The position numbers and the translations under genes are program-made. Positions 31,508 to 40,059 of a DNA stretch of 59,211 bases are shown one piece after another. The stretch comes from an uncultured SAR86 cluster bacterium. Lineage in GTDB: Bacteria; Pseudomonadota; Gammaproteobacteria; Magnimaribacterales; Magnimaribacteraceae. The stretch spans positions 1 to 59,211 of the forward strand of contig CACNCK010000008.1 of NCBI GenBank assembly GCA_902618945.1, given 5' to 3'. How positions within the stretch are numbered: the first letter of the stretch is position 1; the number at the start of each line of letters is the position of its first letter. Under the pieces are notes generated by a model. The model was not told the origin of the DNA, searched no databases, and was given only the letters and a program-made list of their open reading frames with translations.

Positions 31508-34120
31508 TTAAAAGTTGAGCTTATACCTTAAACCAACAGTCATGGGTCTTATAACAGCAACTCTTTGTCTATCAAAAACATAATTATTACTAATTTCTGC
31601 TCTTTCATCTGTAATGTTATCTATATAGATTTCTGCTACCCAACCATCATTACTGATGCCTGCCCTTACATTCGCATAGCTATAACTATCTTGTTTTGCC
31701 TTATTAGGCTCAATAATATCTGAATAACTTTTATCAGAAGCTATAAGCTGACCTTGAATATGACCTAGGTTGCCCGAAGACATTCCCCACTCATATCTGG
31801 CGGCTACATTAGCTTGCATACCTGGTGCAAAAGCCAAATCTTTTCCTGCTACAACATCACTTGTAGTAAGTGACTTTTTGATTTCAGTGTCTAATAAAGA
31901 GAAAGCTCCCGATAACATTAATCCTTCGATATTTGGATAGTAAATAAAGTCTCCCTCTATACCTGTGATATCTGCATCGGCAGCATTATCGGAGAAGAAT
32001 AAATTAGCAATACTAGGATCGAATATTGTTGTTTGCAGTCCCGATACATCAACCATAAACACACTACCGTTAAATCTCAATCTACCATCTTGTAAGACTG
32101 TCTTCCAACCGAATTCATAGTTAGTCACTTCATCTGAATCAGTAACCGGTCTGACGGTATAAGAACCATCTGGGGTTGATTGACCCGCCGGACGATTTAA
32201 TAATCCCGGTCTGAAACCTTCTGACCAAGTAACGTAATACATAACATCATCGGACTTGTTCCAAGAAAGGGTGGCCTTTCCTATCACTCCATCAGATTCA
32301 GCTTTATCAGGATAATTTAATTCGTCAATGAAAGGATTGCCTGTTAGCACTCCTGGTTTATTAAACGCCGCTGATAAATTCGTACCAAACCTTTGTTGAT
32401 CTCTTTGCTCTAATCCTCCAAGAAAACCAGTAGTAAATGAAGCATTAGCTGAACCTTCTAAATCTACTGCTATGTCATACCATCGAGCACCGACAGTTAG
32501 TTCTACACTGTCTGATAAATCAATAGCTAGCTCACCGAAAACCCCTTTTTGTTTATCAGTTCTCTTAATATCATTGATAAACATTACAGGTGGCATATAT
32601 GGACCTCTGCCAGAATGCCATCCGGGAGCAGCATACTGCTTAGATTTAAGGTTGCCATCACTGTCCAGTAAGGCTTGATAGCCAGCTACAGAAGTATCCG
32701 TTAAGGCGTAATTTGGTCCCCATCCTATGTCACTTTCAACAGCACCAGGATAGGTAAACATATTATGTTCTAGCAATTCCAGATCACTCATAAAGGCGCC
32801 AGCAGTGATACTCATTCTGTCGTTGATGGGTGCATTTATTCTAATTTCATGTGTTTTAACTTTGGAATCTGTAATCGAATCAACGAACATATCAGGGGCC
32901 GGACAAGCACCAGTAGGTACATTTCCAGGTGCATATTTCGTATAAGTTACATAGTAATCACAAATATAATATGGCAAGTATTGGCCAACAAAAAGATAGT
33001 CAGTGTAATCAATAATTTGATCAGAATTTCTATCTGTATAAGCACCGGCGTAAACAACTTCCAAATCTCCTATTGAACCCTCAATCGTTAAGCTCATATT
33101 GTCGAATTCATCTTCTAAAGTATCGTTGTGATATCTTTGGATTTCCAAATCACCTAATGTAGGATCTGTAAAAAATACTCCATCAGACTCAATTGTTTGA
33201 TTAGATACTGAAAGTAAAGCGTCCCAATTATCGTTGATCTCTTGAGCTAAACTTAATCTAAAGCCTTCATAAGTGACTTCGTTTATATCTTCTTTAACTA
33301 TAGCATTCGCATCTGCAAAAGTTACTCCTGAAAGGTCTGCTCCAGCTTGAAAGCCATTTCTTGCAGCAGAAACGGGAAGTCCATTACTTCTAATTGTTCC
33401 TGAAGGTCTAAAACGAGCAGACTGGCTGGCATCTACTGTTCCAGCCACTTGATCGATATAGCCACCTTTTCTGTCTCTGTAAGCAACAAATCTAGCAGCT
33501 GTAGTTTCACCAAGAGGAATATTAGAAACTAACTCTACCTTACCTCCGTTATCACCTTCAGACATATGTCTAAATTCTGTTTCTATATTTGTTTCAGCCA
33601 CTCCAATTTCAGGTTTGTTTGTAATCATTCTTACCACACCTGCCTGAGAGCTAGCTCCAAAAAGAGTTCCTTGAGGTCCTTTTAAGACTTCTATACGACC
33701 AATATCAGCAGCATAAACATCCAAATTTCTTCCAGGCTGAGCTAGTGGTTGCTCATCTAGGTAGAAAGATACGTTTGGAGCTAAACCACCTACACCTGCT
33801 GTTGTGAGGTTAGGTGTCGTTGATGCAAGGCCTCTTATATAAATGGTACTTGTACCAGGCCCTGCTCCTCCCGCGGTTACACTCGGGAGTTGTAATAAAT
33901 AATCTTCAAATACATTTACACCTAGCTCTTCTAAAGAACTTTCTCTAAGAGCAGAAACAGATAAAGGTACATCTTGCAGGCTTTCTGCTTTCTTTCTTGC
34001 TGTGACGACAATTTCTTCTACCGCATCTTGCGAAAGCACATATCCACTGAAAGCTGAAGCATTAAAAAGAATAAAAGTTGAAAAATAGAAGGTCAATTTT
34101 TCTCGAATTTTTCCAAACAT
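31508..34120 (-). CDS. TonB-dependent outer-membrane receptor
   Basis: An 870-residue outer-membrane receptor for energised uptake. A signal peptide covers about the first 30 residues (hydrophobic FYFSTFILFNASAFSGYVLS). The TonB box lies in EEIVVTARKKAESLQDVPLS. The plug domain shows IYIRGLA and the signature IEVLKGPQGTLFGASSQAGV, and the protein ends in a beta-signal, VGLRYKLNF. The organisation resembles the large marine group often annotated as iron-siderophore or sterol/terpenoid receptors. The ligand cannot be inferred. An AGGGGA ribosome-binding site precedes the ATG, and a palindrome overlaps the predicted promoter. Confidence 0.96.
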   Translation of the reverse strand: MFGKIREKLTFYFSTFILFNASAFSGYVLSQDAVEEIVVTARKKAESLQDVPLSVSALRESSLEELGVNVFEDYLLQLPSVTAGGAGPGTSTIYIRGLASTTPNLTTAGVGGLAPNVSFYLDEQPLAQPGRNLDVYAADIGRIEVLKGPQGTLFGASSQAGVVRMITNKPEIGVAETNIETEFRHMSEGDNGGKVELVSNIPLGETTAARFVAYRDRKGGYIDQVAGTVDASQSARFRPSGTIRSNGLPVSAARNGFQAGADLSGVTFADANAIVKEDINEVTYEGFRLSLAQEINDNWDALLSVSNQTIESDGVFFTDPTLGDLEIQRYHNDTLEDEFDNMSLTIEGSIGDLEVVYAGAYTDRNSDQIIDYTDYLFVGQYLPYYICDYYVTYTKYAPGNVPTGACPAPDMFVDSITDSKVKTHEIRINAPINDRMSITAGAFMSDLELLEHNMFTYPGAVESDIGWGPNYALTDTSVAGYQALLDSDGNLKSKQYAAPGWHSGRGPYMPPVMFINDIKRTDKQKGVFGELAIDLSDSVELTVGARWYDIAVDLEGSANASFTTGFLGGLEQRDQQRFGTNLSAAFNKPGVLTGNPFIDELNYPDKAESDGVIGKATLSWNKSDDVMYYVTWSEGFRPGLLNRPAGQSTPDGSYTVRPVTDSDEVTNYEFGWKTVLQDGRLRFNGSVFMVDVSGLQTTIFDPSIANLFFSDNAADADITGIEGDFIYYPNIEGLMLSGAFSLLDTEIKKSLTTSDVVAGKDLAFAPGMQANVAARYEWGMSSGNLGHIQGQLIASDKSYSDIIEPNKAKQDSYSYANVRAGISNDGWVAEIYIDNITDERAEISNNYVFDRQRVAVIRPMTVGLRYKLNF

Positions 34121-34154
34121 TGTTGGTTTCCCCTTTAAGCAAAATAGCTTAATA

Positions 34155-34181
34155 ATTATATTTACTACGTAAAGTGTAGTA
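34155..34181 (-). promoter_or_regulatory. -10 box and overlapping palindromic operator ahead of the TonB receptor
   Basis: On the minus strand a perfect TATAAT (34160-34155) lies just after an inverted repeat, TACTAC-N7-GTAGTA (34181-34163), which would occupy the promoter spacer. That is a typical place for a repressor. The -35 region is weak. A second inverted repeat, AATAGTT-N9-AACTATT (34212-34234), lies upstream. The MarR protein encoded at the end of this operon is a plausible ligand, but this is inference. Confidence 0.55.
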
Positions 34182-34275
34182 TATGTTATGAAATAATCAA
34201 GTTAGTTAGTCAATAGTTCTATCTTATAACTATTTTTTAGTTGATTTTACGTAATGAAGACGTTCTGAGTTGGTT

Positions 34276-34413
34276 TTACTGGTAAAGAATGAAAATTAAT
34301 AAAGGAGTAATTGAAAGAGCACTTGCTATTGTTACTAGTTTAGTGGGCTTTAAAGCAACTAAAAGACATAAAAGAAATATAAAAATAGCTGCTAAGAATG
34401 ATGTTAATTCCAT
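34276..34413 (-). CDS. Small two-helix membrane protein (45 residues)
   Basis: This unannotated small reading frame starts at an ATG two bases after the VOC gene stop (TAA-CT-ATG), as expected for translational reinitiation. The product begins MELTSFLAAIFIFLLCLLVA, has a short KPTK turn, then a second hydrophobic stretch, LVTIASALSITPLLIFIL. That gives two membrane helices and almost no charge elsewhere. It has no recognised family. A 52-residue two-helix protein lies at the other end of the same operon. The opposite strand also holds a 55-codon frame without a ribosome-binding site, which I consider the shadow. Confidence 0.5.
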   Translation of the reverse strand: MELTSFLAAIFIFLLCLLVALKPTKLVTIASALSITPLLIFILYQ

Positions 34414-34415
34414 AG

Positions 34416-35336
34416 TTAAAGCTTTTGGACAAGTCTGGTTAAAATATTACCTTTAAGGCCTGATTGAATAGAAGCAATCTTATCATCGTCTGAAACTTGT
34501 AAAATTTGTGTACCTTTAGCCTTAAAGCGATCTATCTCTTTTTGAATATCCGAGACTTCAAATATGATTTCAGTAACACCCTCTCCACGTTTCTTTATGG
34601 ACTCGGAATAAATACTACCTTCCTCTGACTTCATCAACTCAAAATGAATTCCACCCAGTGAGAATTCTTGACAGATGGTCTTCCATTCTTTCCTTTTAAT
34701 TGAATTGTTTAATTTCTCATAACCCAAGTCTGAGTAATAACTTGCTGCAGACTCAAGATCATTTACACTTATCCCTATTCCCATAAATTTCCATTGATTT
34801 ACCAAGGGATGAGATTCATTATTCTTGCGCCAAGATTTTTCCCAATCGTCAGCTGGAGGTCTTAATGAGATCATCAAGTCTCCATGTAACCTAGTATCTA
34901 TATAATTTTCTATCGTTTTACCGTTTGTTGTTACATTAAAAACCAGATCACAGCCGCGATCTAAAAAATACTGGGTGTCATTTTCAATATCGGTAGTATT
35001 GAAAGCTATGTGGTTAATGCCATTGCCCTTTTTTTCTAAATAACGGCTTATAAACATTCCAGGACCGGGTTTCATAGGGAAAATTTCGAGCTGACAGTTG
35101 CCAATCTGAGATTGGCCATCTCTAAAATGATGAGCTCCACCAGTTTGGTATTTATGAGAAACAGGATCTCCATCGAGCTCTCTAAAGAAAGTTATTTCTC
35201 CTTCTCCTGCGATAAAGGGTTGTAATGGTTGAGGTCCTACGCTTACACCTAAGCCTATTGATTGATAATATTCTAAAACCTCATCACGATCGGTAACCAT
35301 CATGCCCAGGTGATTAAAAGACCAATTAAATTTCAT
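34416..35336 (-). CDS. VOC-superfamily (glyoxalase/dioxygenase fold) protein
   Basis: A 306-residue protein of two vicinal-oxygen-chelate halves. The first half keeps probable metal ligands His9 (FNHLGMMV), Glu84 (CQLEIF) and His109 (GINHIAF), an order seen in methylmalonyl-CoA epimerase and related enzymes. In the second half the matching positions are Gly187 (MGIGISV), Glu233 (IHFELM) and Glu256 (GVTEIIFEV), so it probably binds no metal of its own. Possible activities are an isomerase or epimerase on a CoA thioester, a lyase or an extradiol-type dioxygenase; I cannot choose. Its start overlaps the dehydrogenase stop by four bases (ATGA), so the two are made together. Confidence 0.8.
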   Translation of the reverse strand: MKFNWSFNHLGMMVTDRDEVLEYYQSIGLGVSVGPQPLQPFIAGEGEITFFRELDGDPVSHKYQTGGAHHFRDGQSQIGNCQLEIFPMKPGPGMFISRYLEKKGNGINHIAFNTTDIENDTQYFLDRGCDLVFNVTTNGKTIENYIDTRLHGDLMISLRPPADDWEKSWRKNNESHPLVNQWKFMGIGISVNDLESAASYYSDLGYEKLNNSIKRKEWKTICQEFSLGGIHFELMKSEEGSIYSESIKKRGEGVTEIIFEVSDIQKEIDRFKAKGTQILQVSDDDKIASIQSGLKGNILTRLVQKL

Positions 35337-36163
35337 GCCATGTAACCGCCATCTACGTTCAAAATTGTACCGTTTATATAACTTGATGCATCAGAAGCAA
35401 GAAAAACTGCAGCATTAGCCATTTCATTGAAAGTAGCAACTCGGCCTAAGGGTATATTTTCTGGACCAGTTGACCAAGCTTCAAATTTTTCTTGATCAGA
35501 TACTTCTTTTTTTTCTTCCTCAATATTTGTTCTTTTCTTTTTGATATTTTCTTGTCCTGGAAATTCTTCCCACTCTACCAAGGAAGGGGCTATAGCATTC
35601 ACTCTTATGTTATGAGGTCCTAAATATCTAGCATACTGTCTGGTCATCATAGCAATACCAGATTTAACAATTGCATAGTTACCCATAGCTTTGTCAGCAT
35701 GAGCTTTTAGGCCTCCACGCGATGTTAAATTTATTATGCTGCCGCTGCCTTGCTTCTTCATTATTGGAGATACTTCTTGAATTGTGAGCCAGTAACCCTT
35801 CAAGTTAACATTACTGAGCTGTTCCCAACTTTCTTCATCTAAATCAACAACCGATTTCATGTGATACATCACTGCCACATTCATCAAGATATCAATACCA
35901 CCAAATTCAACCATCACCTTATCAACCATTTTTTTTACATCCTCTTGAGAAGAGATGTCGGTTTTTAGAAAAATAGACTTTCTTCCCATTGCCTCAATTT
36001 CTTCACTTACTGCCTTAAGTTGACCAGATTCAATATTTATATCAGTAACAGCGACATCAGCCCCAGCTTCAGCAAGACCTAAAGCAAAACCCTTACCCAT
36101 ATTTCTTCTTGCACCAATAACCAAAGCTTTCTTACCGCTTAATGAAAATTCTGAAAGTGACAT
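35333..36163 (-). CDS. Short-chain dehydrogenase/reductase
   Basis: A 276-residue classical SDR. The nucleotide-binding turn is GARRNMGKG at residues 17-25, and Asp41 after strand 2 (VAVTDIN) favours NAD over NADP. Asn120, Ser148, Tyr163 and Lys167 (NYAIVK) form the catalytic tetrad, and the C-terminus NGTILNVDGGYMA is typical. An unusual charged insertion, rich in Lys and Glu (about 206-226), sits in the substrate-loop region, so the substrate pocket may be special. It likely oxidises an alcohol to a ketone or aldehyde in the pathway of this operon. Confidence 0.9.
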   Translation of the reverse strand: MSLSEFSLSGKKALVIGARRNMGKGFALGLAEAGADVAVTDINIESGQLKAVSEEIEAMGRKSIFLKTDISSQEDVKKMVDKVMVEFGGIDILMNVAVMYHMKSVVDLDEESWEQLSNVNLKGYWLTIQEVSPIMKKQGSGSIINLTSRGGLKAHADKAMGNYAIVKSGIAMMTRQYARYLGPHNIRVNAIAPSLVEWEEFPGQENIKKKRTNIEEEKKEVSDQEKFEAWSTGPENIPLGRVATFNEMANAAVFLASDASSYINGTILNVDGGYMA

Positions 36164-36218
36164 AAAACCAATAATTAAAATTAATAAATATTTACATTAG
36201 GTTCTTTTAAGAAAAGGA

Positions 36219-37880
36219 TCAACAACAACTGCACTTATTAAGACTGGAAGGTAGTACTAATCGCGAAGTTGAACTCGTAAAATGTTTTGACCTGGAAATG
36301 TCTCCACCTTTTGTTTCTTTAAGTTTTTTATTGAAAACCTGTTCTTCCTGCTCAGATAAATAATACCCGGTATCAATTTCGAAACTGTGTTTTCTTACCT
36401 GAGTATTTATGGAAATTCTCGAATTATCTAAGATTTTATATTCATTAAATTTCTTTCCATCACATAAGACTGTTATCTCCTTGGCATCTGGCAGATTAAA
36501 TACTTCAATGTTTGTCTTTTTATTTGTTTTTGTTTTATCACCATCAGAAATACTAAAGTGCAATTTTCCCTTTCGGTCATTATGGAATGCTTTCTCAATA
36601 GATACTGAAGGAAAATCAACGCCTTCAATACTAGGAGAATAGAACTTTGTTAGATTAGGTTTATTAAAGAGACTCTCCCAAGCTTCAGGTTCGCAAACTT
36701 CAGCACACATTGCTAAAGCAGAGAGCTGTCCTCTGGGCCATTTTTCACCAAGATTAAACCAAAATCCAAATTGACTGTCGTTGATGCCAAAGAATTGAGG
36801 TTCAAAGTTTTCTTCGGCATATTGTCTTAATCTTTCGTAGGTTATCTGATCGTCAAATTCCCTAGACATAGTTAATCCAAGGGCAAACATTCTTGGATCC
36901 GGCATAAATTCGTTTGTAATTGGAATAGAAGGATTATCCCATCCCAAGAAGTTAATAGCTCCTCGATAGAGAAGTTCTGCAAATTGCGGGTCTTGGGGCT
37001 TTGCGTAAAATGATACTGCAAGTCCATGAGTTGGTAATGTTCTGTGATGGTGATCATTGATCTCATCAAAATACATGGTTACCCATTCTAAAGATCCATT
37101 CTTGTTGAACCCATAGTATTTATCTTTAGTAAAAGATAACCAATTTGAATATGAACTATGAAAATTATTGTCAAAAATTTTATCGTACATCATCAAACCC
37201 AGTCCTGCGGCTGATAAACAAAAAGGCCATGCTTTGGTATTTTCACAATGCGGTCCCATTGGGGTCTTTGCCCACTGTTGATGTAAGTGGTCAGCTAGTT
37301 GGTGCTGAGTCCATTCAAATCTGGAATTGTAAGCTCCTGCCACACTAAAAGGTGAAGACCACTTATCGTAACCACTGACATATGTATGCATTGACTGAGT
37401 CAAGTTCAGCCAGCCCTTAAAAAATAAATTTCCATCGGCACCTATTGGATCAGCGTGAAATCCCCATGGGGCGACACCATTTGCTGTCCAGCCAGGTGCA
37501 TCATATTCTCCCCAAAACTCTTCGGGTATAAGCGTGCCTCTCCATGCCTCTGGGTAATCTTTTCTATCAGGATCATGACCAAATTGTGTTAGCCAGTCTA
37601 CGGCTGCCCAATAAGTGATAGAGCGTTCAGCTATTTCATCTAATATCTCAGAGTAGATTTCCCTCCAGGCTGGAGTTGTATCAGCCATTAAACCAATAGC
37701 ATATGTTGATTCTTGCAGATCAAAACGAGGGAAAGCACACATCGGTGCTGTTGAAATTTGGTCCCACCATTCATTTGGAGACCCATCTTCGGACCAATCA
37801 TCTGGTGTAGTAGCCTTTTGATAAAGAAAATTTAACCATCCTTGAGCTCTATTATTTAGTTCTGGATGATTGGTTGGCAT
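36219..37880 (-). CDS. Linalool dehydratase-isomerase-like protein with extra C-terminal domain
   Basis: This 553-residue protein is rich in Trp and aromatic residues and looks like an (alpha/alpha)6-barrel. I align its middle (HCENTKAWPFC, residues 211-221, then LGLMMYDKIFDNNFHSSYSN) with linalool dehydratase-isomerase of Castellaniella defragrans. As I recall, that enzyme uses Asp39, Tyr45, Cys171 and Cys180. Here Asp54/Tyr60 and Cys212/Cys221 keep both spacings (6 and 9). The recalled Met125 and His129 appear replaced by Phe153 and Trp157, so the substrate may differ. Residues from about 410 form an added beta-rich domain ending in CSCC. No clear signal peptide is seen; the C. defragrans enzyme is periplasmic. 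The likely role is water removal from, or addition to, an allylic or tertiary alcohol. It starts eight bases after the GST gene. Confidence 0.6.
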   Translation of the reverse strand: MPTNHPELNNRAQGWLNFLYQKATTPDDWSEDGSPNEWWDQISTAPMCAFPRFDLQESTYAIGLMADTTPAWREIYSEILDEIAERSITYWAAVDWLTQFGHDPDRKDYPEAWRGTLIPEEFWGEYDAPGWTANGVAPWGFHADPIGADGNLFFKGWLNLTQSMHTYVSGYDKWSSPFSVAGAYNSRFEWTQHQLADHLHQQWAKTPMGPHCENTKAWPFCLSAAGLGLMMYDKIFDNNFHSSYSNWLSFTKDKYYGFNKNGSLEWVTMYFDEINDHHHRTLPTHGLAVSFYAKPQDPQFAELLYRGAINFLGWDNPSIPITNEFMPDPRMFALGLTMSREFDDQITYERLRQYAEENFEPQFFGINDSQFGFWFNLGEKWPRGQLSALAMCAEVCEPEAWESLFNKPNLTKFYSPSIEGVDFPSVSIEKAFHNDRKGKLHFSISDGDKTKTNKKTNIEVFNLPDAKEITVLCDGKKFNEYKILDNSRISINTQVRKHSFEIDTGYYLSEQEEQVFNKKLKETKGGDISRSKHFTSSTSRLVLPSSLNKCSCC

Positions 37881-37888
37881 ATCGATAA

Positions 37889-38506
37889 TTAAACTTTAGA
37901 GCTTGGTCTAGACAGAATTTGTTTATGCCATCTGGATAGATTTTCTAACCCGTGATCTGGTTTTAGATCAACCATGCTAGAAGCAAAATCTATTGCAGAC
38001 AAAAGGGTGATGTCGGCAACGGTGAACTTATCTCCCGCTACGTATTCTGAGTTAGAAAATTCTGTATCCAATCTTGCATAGTAGGCTATAACATTCTTAT
38101 CACTCGCTTTCTTAGCATCTGGAATTTGTTTAAATAAACCCATTGAACCTACAATTGGACCATTCACCCAGGAAGTTCCAATTTGCGTCCATAGCTCCAA
38201 CTCTATGTGTCTATTTCTGCTCTCTATAAAAGATACCTCAAAAGCGTCCTCACCAAATAAGTTGGGATCAGGTACTAAACTCTCCAAGTATCTACAAATA
38301 GGTATGGACTCAGAAATGCATCTTCCGTCATCTAACTCTAAGACAGGAATTTTGCCGCTTGGATTTTTTTTTAAGAACTCCGGAGATTTATGCTCTCTCT
38401 TTGTCATATCACAGTTAATTAACTCTAAAGTGATATTCTTTTCTTCTGCAAAAATCTTTACTCTTCTAGGATTAGGAGCACCAGGAAAGTCGTAAAGTTT
38501 CATCAT
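37889..38506 (-). CDS. Glutathione S-transferase family protein
   Basis: A 205-residue soluble enzyme. The thioredoxin-like N-terminal domain has the glutathione-site motifs NPSGKIPVLELDDG (about 48-61) and SESIPICRYLE (about 64-74). The helical C-terminal domain contains YVAGDKFTVADITLLSAID. The start overlaps the acyl-CoA synthetase stop by four bases (ATGA). In isoprene and some terpenoid pathways a GST of this kind opens an epoxide or serves as isomerase, so its place in this operon is suggestive. Confidence 0.9.
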   Translation of the reverse strand: MMKLYDFPGAPNPRRVKIFAEEKNITLELINCDMTKREHKSPEFLKKNPSGKIPVLELDDGRCISESIPICRYLESLVPDPNLFGEDAFEVSFIESRNRHIELELWTQIGTSWVNGPIVGSMGLFKQIPDAKKASDKNVIAYYARLDTEFSNSEYVAGDKFTVADITLLSAIDFASSMVDLKPDHGLENLSRWHKQILSRPSSKV

Positions 38507-40047
38507 GAGATGGCCGGGGCATCTGAACCTAATAAATCTTCTCTTAAATTTCTTTTTAGGACTTTACCGGTAGCATTACGAGGTAAAGCATCTATAAATT
38601 TAACTGAACTGGGTACCTTAAATTTAGCCAGATTGTTTATGCAGTGTTGAATGATGTCTTTTTCTTCAAGCTTCTCATCGGCCTTTAGGCTTATAAAGGC
38701 CACTCCAGTTTCTCCCCATCTCTCATCAGGAACACCAAGAATTGCAGCTTCGGCGATTTGAGGCAGCTGATAGAGAACATTTTCAACTTCCGCCGGATAA
38801 ACATTCTCTCCACCTGATATATACATATCTTTCCAGCGATCTACGATATAGATAAAGCCTTCATCATCAAATCTAGCTGCATCACCAGTTTTAAGCCAGT
38901 CGTCTTCGAAAGAGTTCTTTGTAGCCTCTTCATTATTCCAGTAACCAGGTGTGATATTAGGACCTCTAATATAGAGCTCACCTACTTCTCCCCAAGGGAG
39001 TTCCTTGCCTTCATCATCAACAATTTTAACTTCTGTATGTAATAATGGTTTTCCTGCAGAGCCTAACTTTCTTTCTGCATCTTCAGCGGGTAGTCCTATT
39101 CCTCCAGGACTTGTCTCAGTCATACCCCAACCCTGAATCATAGAAACGCCTCTATCTGACCAGGTTCTGAGTATTGCCTCAGCGCATGGAGCACCACCTA
39201 CTCCCGCAACTTTCAGACTTGATAAATCAGTGCTATCAAAATCAGGATGATTCATCATGAATTGATAAGGGGCTGGAACTGCAAAAAAATGAGATACCTG
39301 AAATTCGGGATTTCCAAGAATTGACAATGCTAAGCCAGGATCAAAATCTCTAATAAGAATTAATTCCCCACCAGCATGCAAAACAGGATTTGCATAGCAG
39401 TTCATACCCCCGGTATGAAAAAGCGGTAAAACCACTAGCTGAACAGTATCTGAGGATACAAATGCAGGTGAGGCAAGATTGATGACATTATACAGTTGCA
39501 TTTGATGATTAATCATCGCCCCTTTTGGGTGACCAGTTGTACCAGATGTATACATAATCATTATCAAATCTTCTTGTGTAATTTCCGGTTGATCATAATC
39601 AAAACTAGATTCCTTTAGAGTAATTTCATACTCGCTTTCTAAATCTTCCTTATTAATCTCCAAAGAGCTAGAAATATTGCAGTCTTTTACTAATTCGTTT
39701 GAGATATCAGAAAAAGATATATCATAGATGAGAACTTTAGGCGTGCTGTCATTAAGGATATATTCAAGTTCAGGTTTTGTTAATCGCCAATTTAAGGGGA
39801 GCTCAATAGCTCCTATTTTTGCACATGCAAATTCTAGTTCGAAAAATTCAGCACAATTCTGAGATAAAATTGCTATCCTATCGCCCTTTTTTACTCCCAC
39901 ACTTTGCAACCAATTTGCTAGAAGACAAGCCCTATCATCAAGCTCTTTGTAAGTTAAAGTTTGTTTTGCGCTCAGGTCATGAATCGCTATCTTTGTTGGC
40001 CTCACGTAAGCATGATAAGCTGACCAATCATAATGTTTGACAGACAT
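38503..40047 (-). CDS. Acyl-CoA synthetase (AMP-forming)
   Basis: A 514-residue member of the adenylate-forming family that activates a carboxylic acid to its CoA thioester. The phosphate loop YTSGTTGHPKGAM is at residues 166-178, GWGMTETSPGG near 314, YISGGENVYPAEVE near 415, and the catalytic lysine lies in NATGKVLKRN near 498. Overall form matches medium- or long-chain ligases of the FadD/FadK type. It follows the small membrane protein after 12 bases with a GGGG ribosome-binding site. It supplies CoA intermediates for the operon's other enzymes. Confidence 0.93.
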   Translation of the reverse strand: MSVKHYDWSAYHAYVRPTKIAIHDLSAKQTLTYKELDDRACLLANWLQSVGVKKGDRIAILSQNCAEFFELEFACAKIGAIELPLNWRLTKPELEYILNDSTPKVLIYDISFSDISNELVKDCNISSSLEINKEDLESEYEITLKESSFDYDQPEITQEDLIMIMYTSGTTGHPKGAMINHQMQLYNVINLASPAFVSSDTVQLVVLPLFHTGGMNCYANPVLHAGGELILIRDFDPGLALSILGNPEFQVSHFFAVPAPYQFMMNHPDFDSTDLSSLKVAGVGGAPCAEAILRTWSDRGVSMIQGWGMTETSPGGIGLPAEDAERKLGSAGKPLLHTEVKIVDDEGKELPWGEVGELYIRGPNITPGYWNNEEATKNSFEDDWLKTGDAARFDDEGFIYIVDRWKDMYISGGENVYPAEVENVLYQLPQIAEAAILGVPDERWGETGVAFISLKADEKLEEKDIIQHCINNLAKFKVPSSVKFIDALPRNATGKVLKRNLREDLLGSDAPAIS

Positions 40048-40059
40048 AAATTTCCCCAG

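Noticed and set aside
34289-34456. 55-codon plus-strand frame between the TonB receptor and VOC genes
   Set aside because: No ribosome-binding site, highly basic and composition-driven, and it overlaps the VOC 3' end. The hydrophobic minus-strand frame over the same bases is more protein-like.
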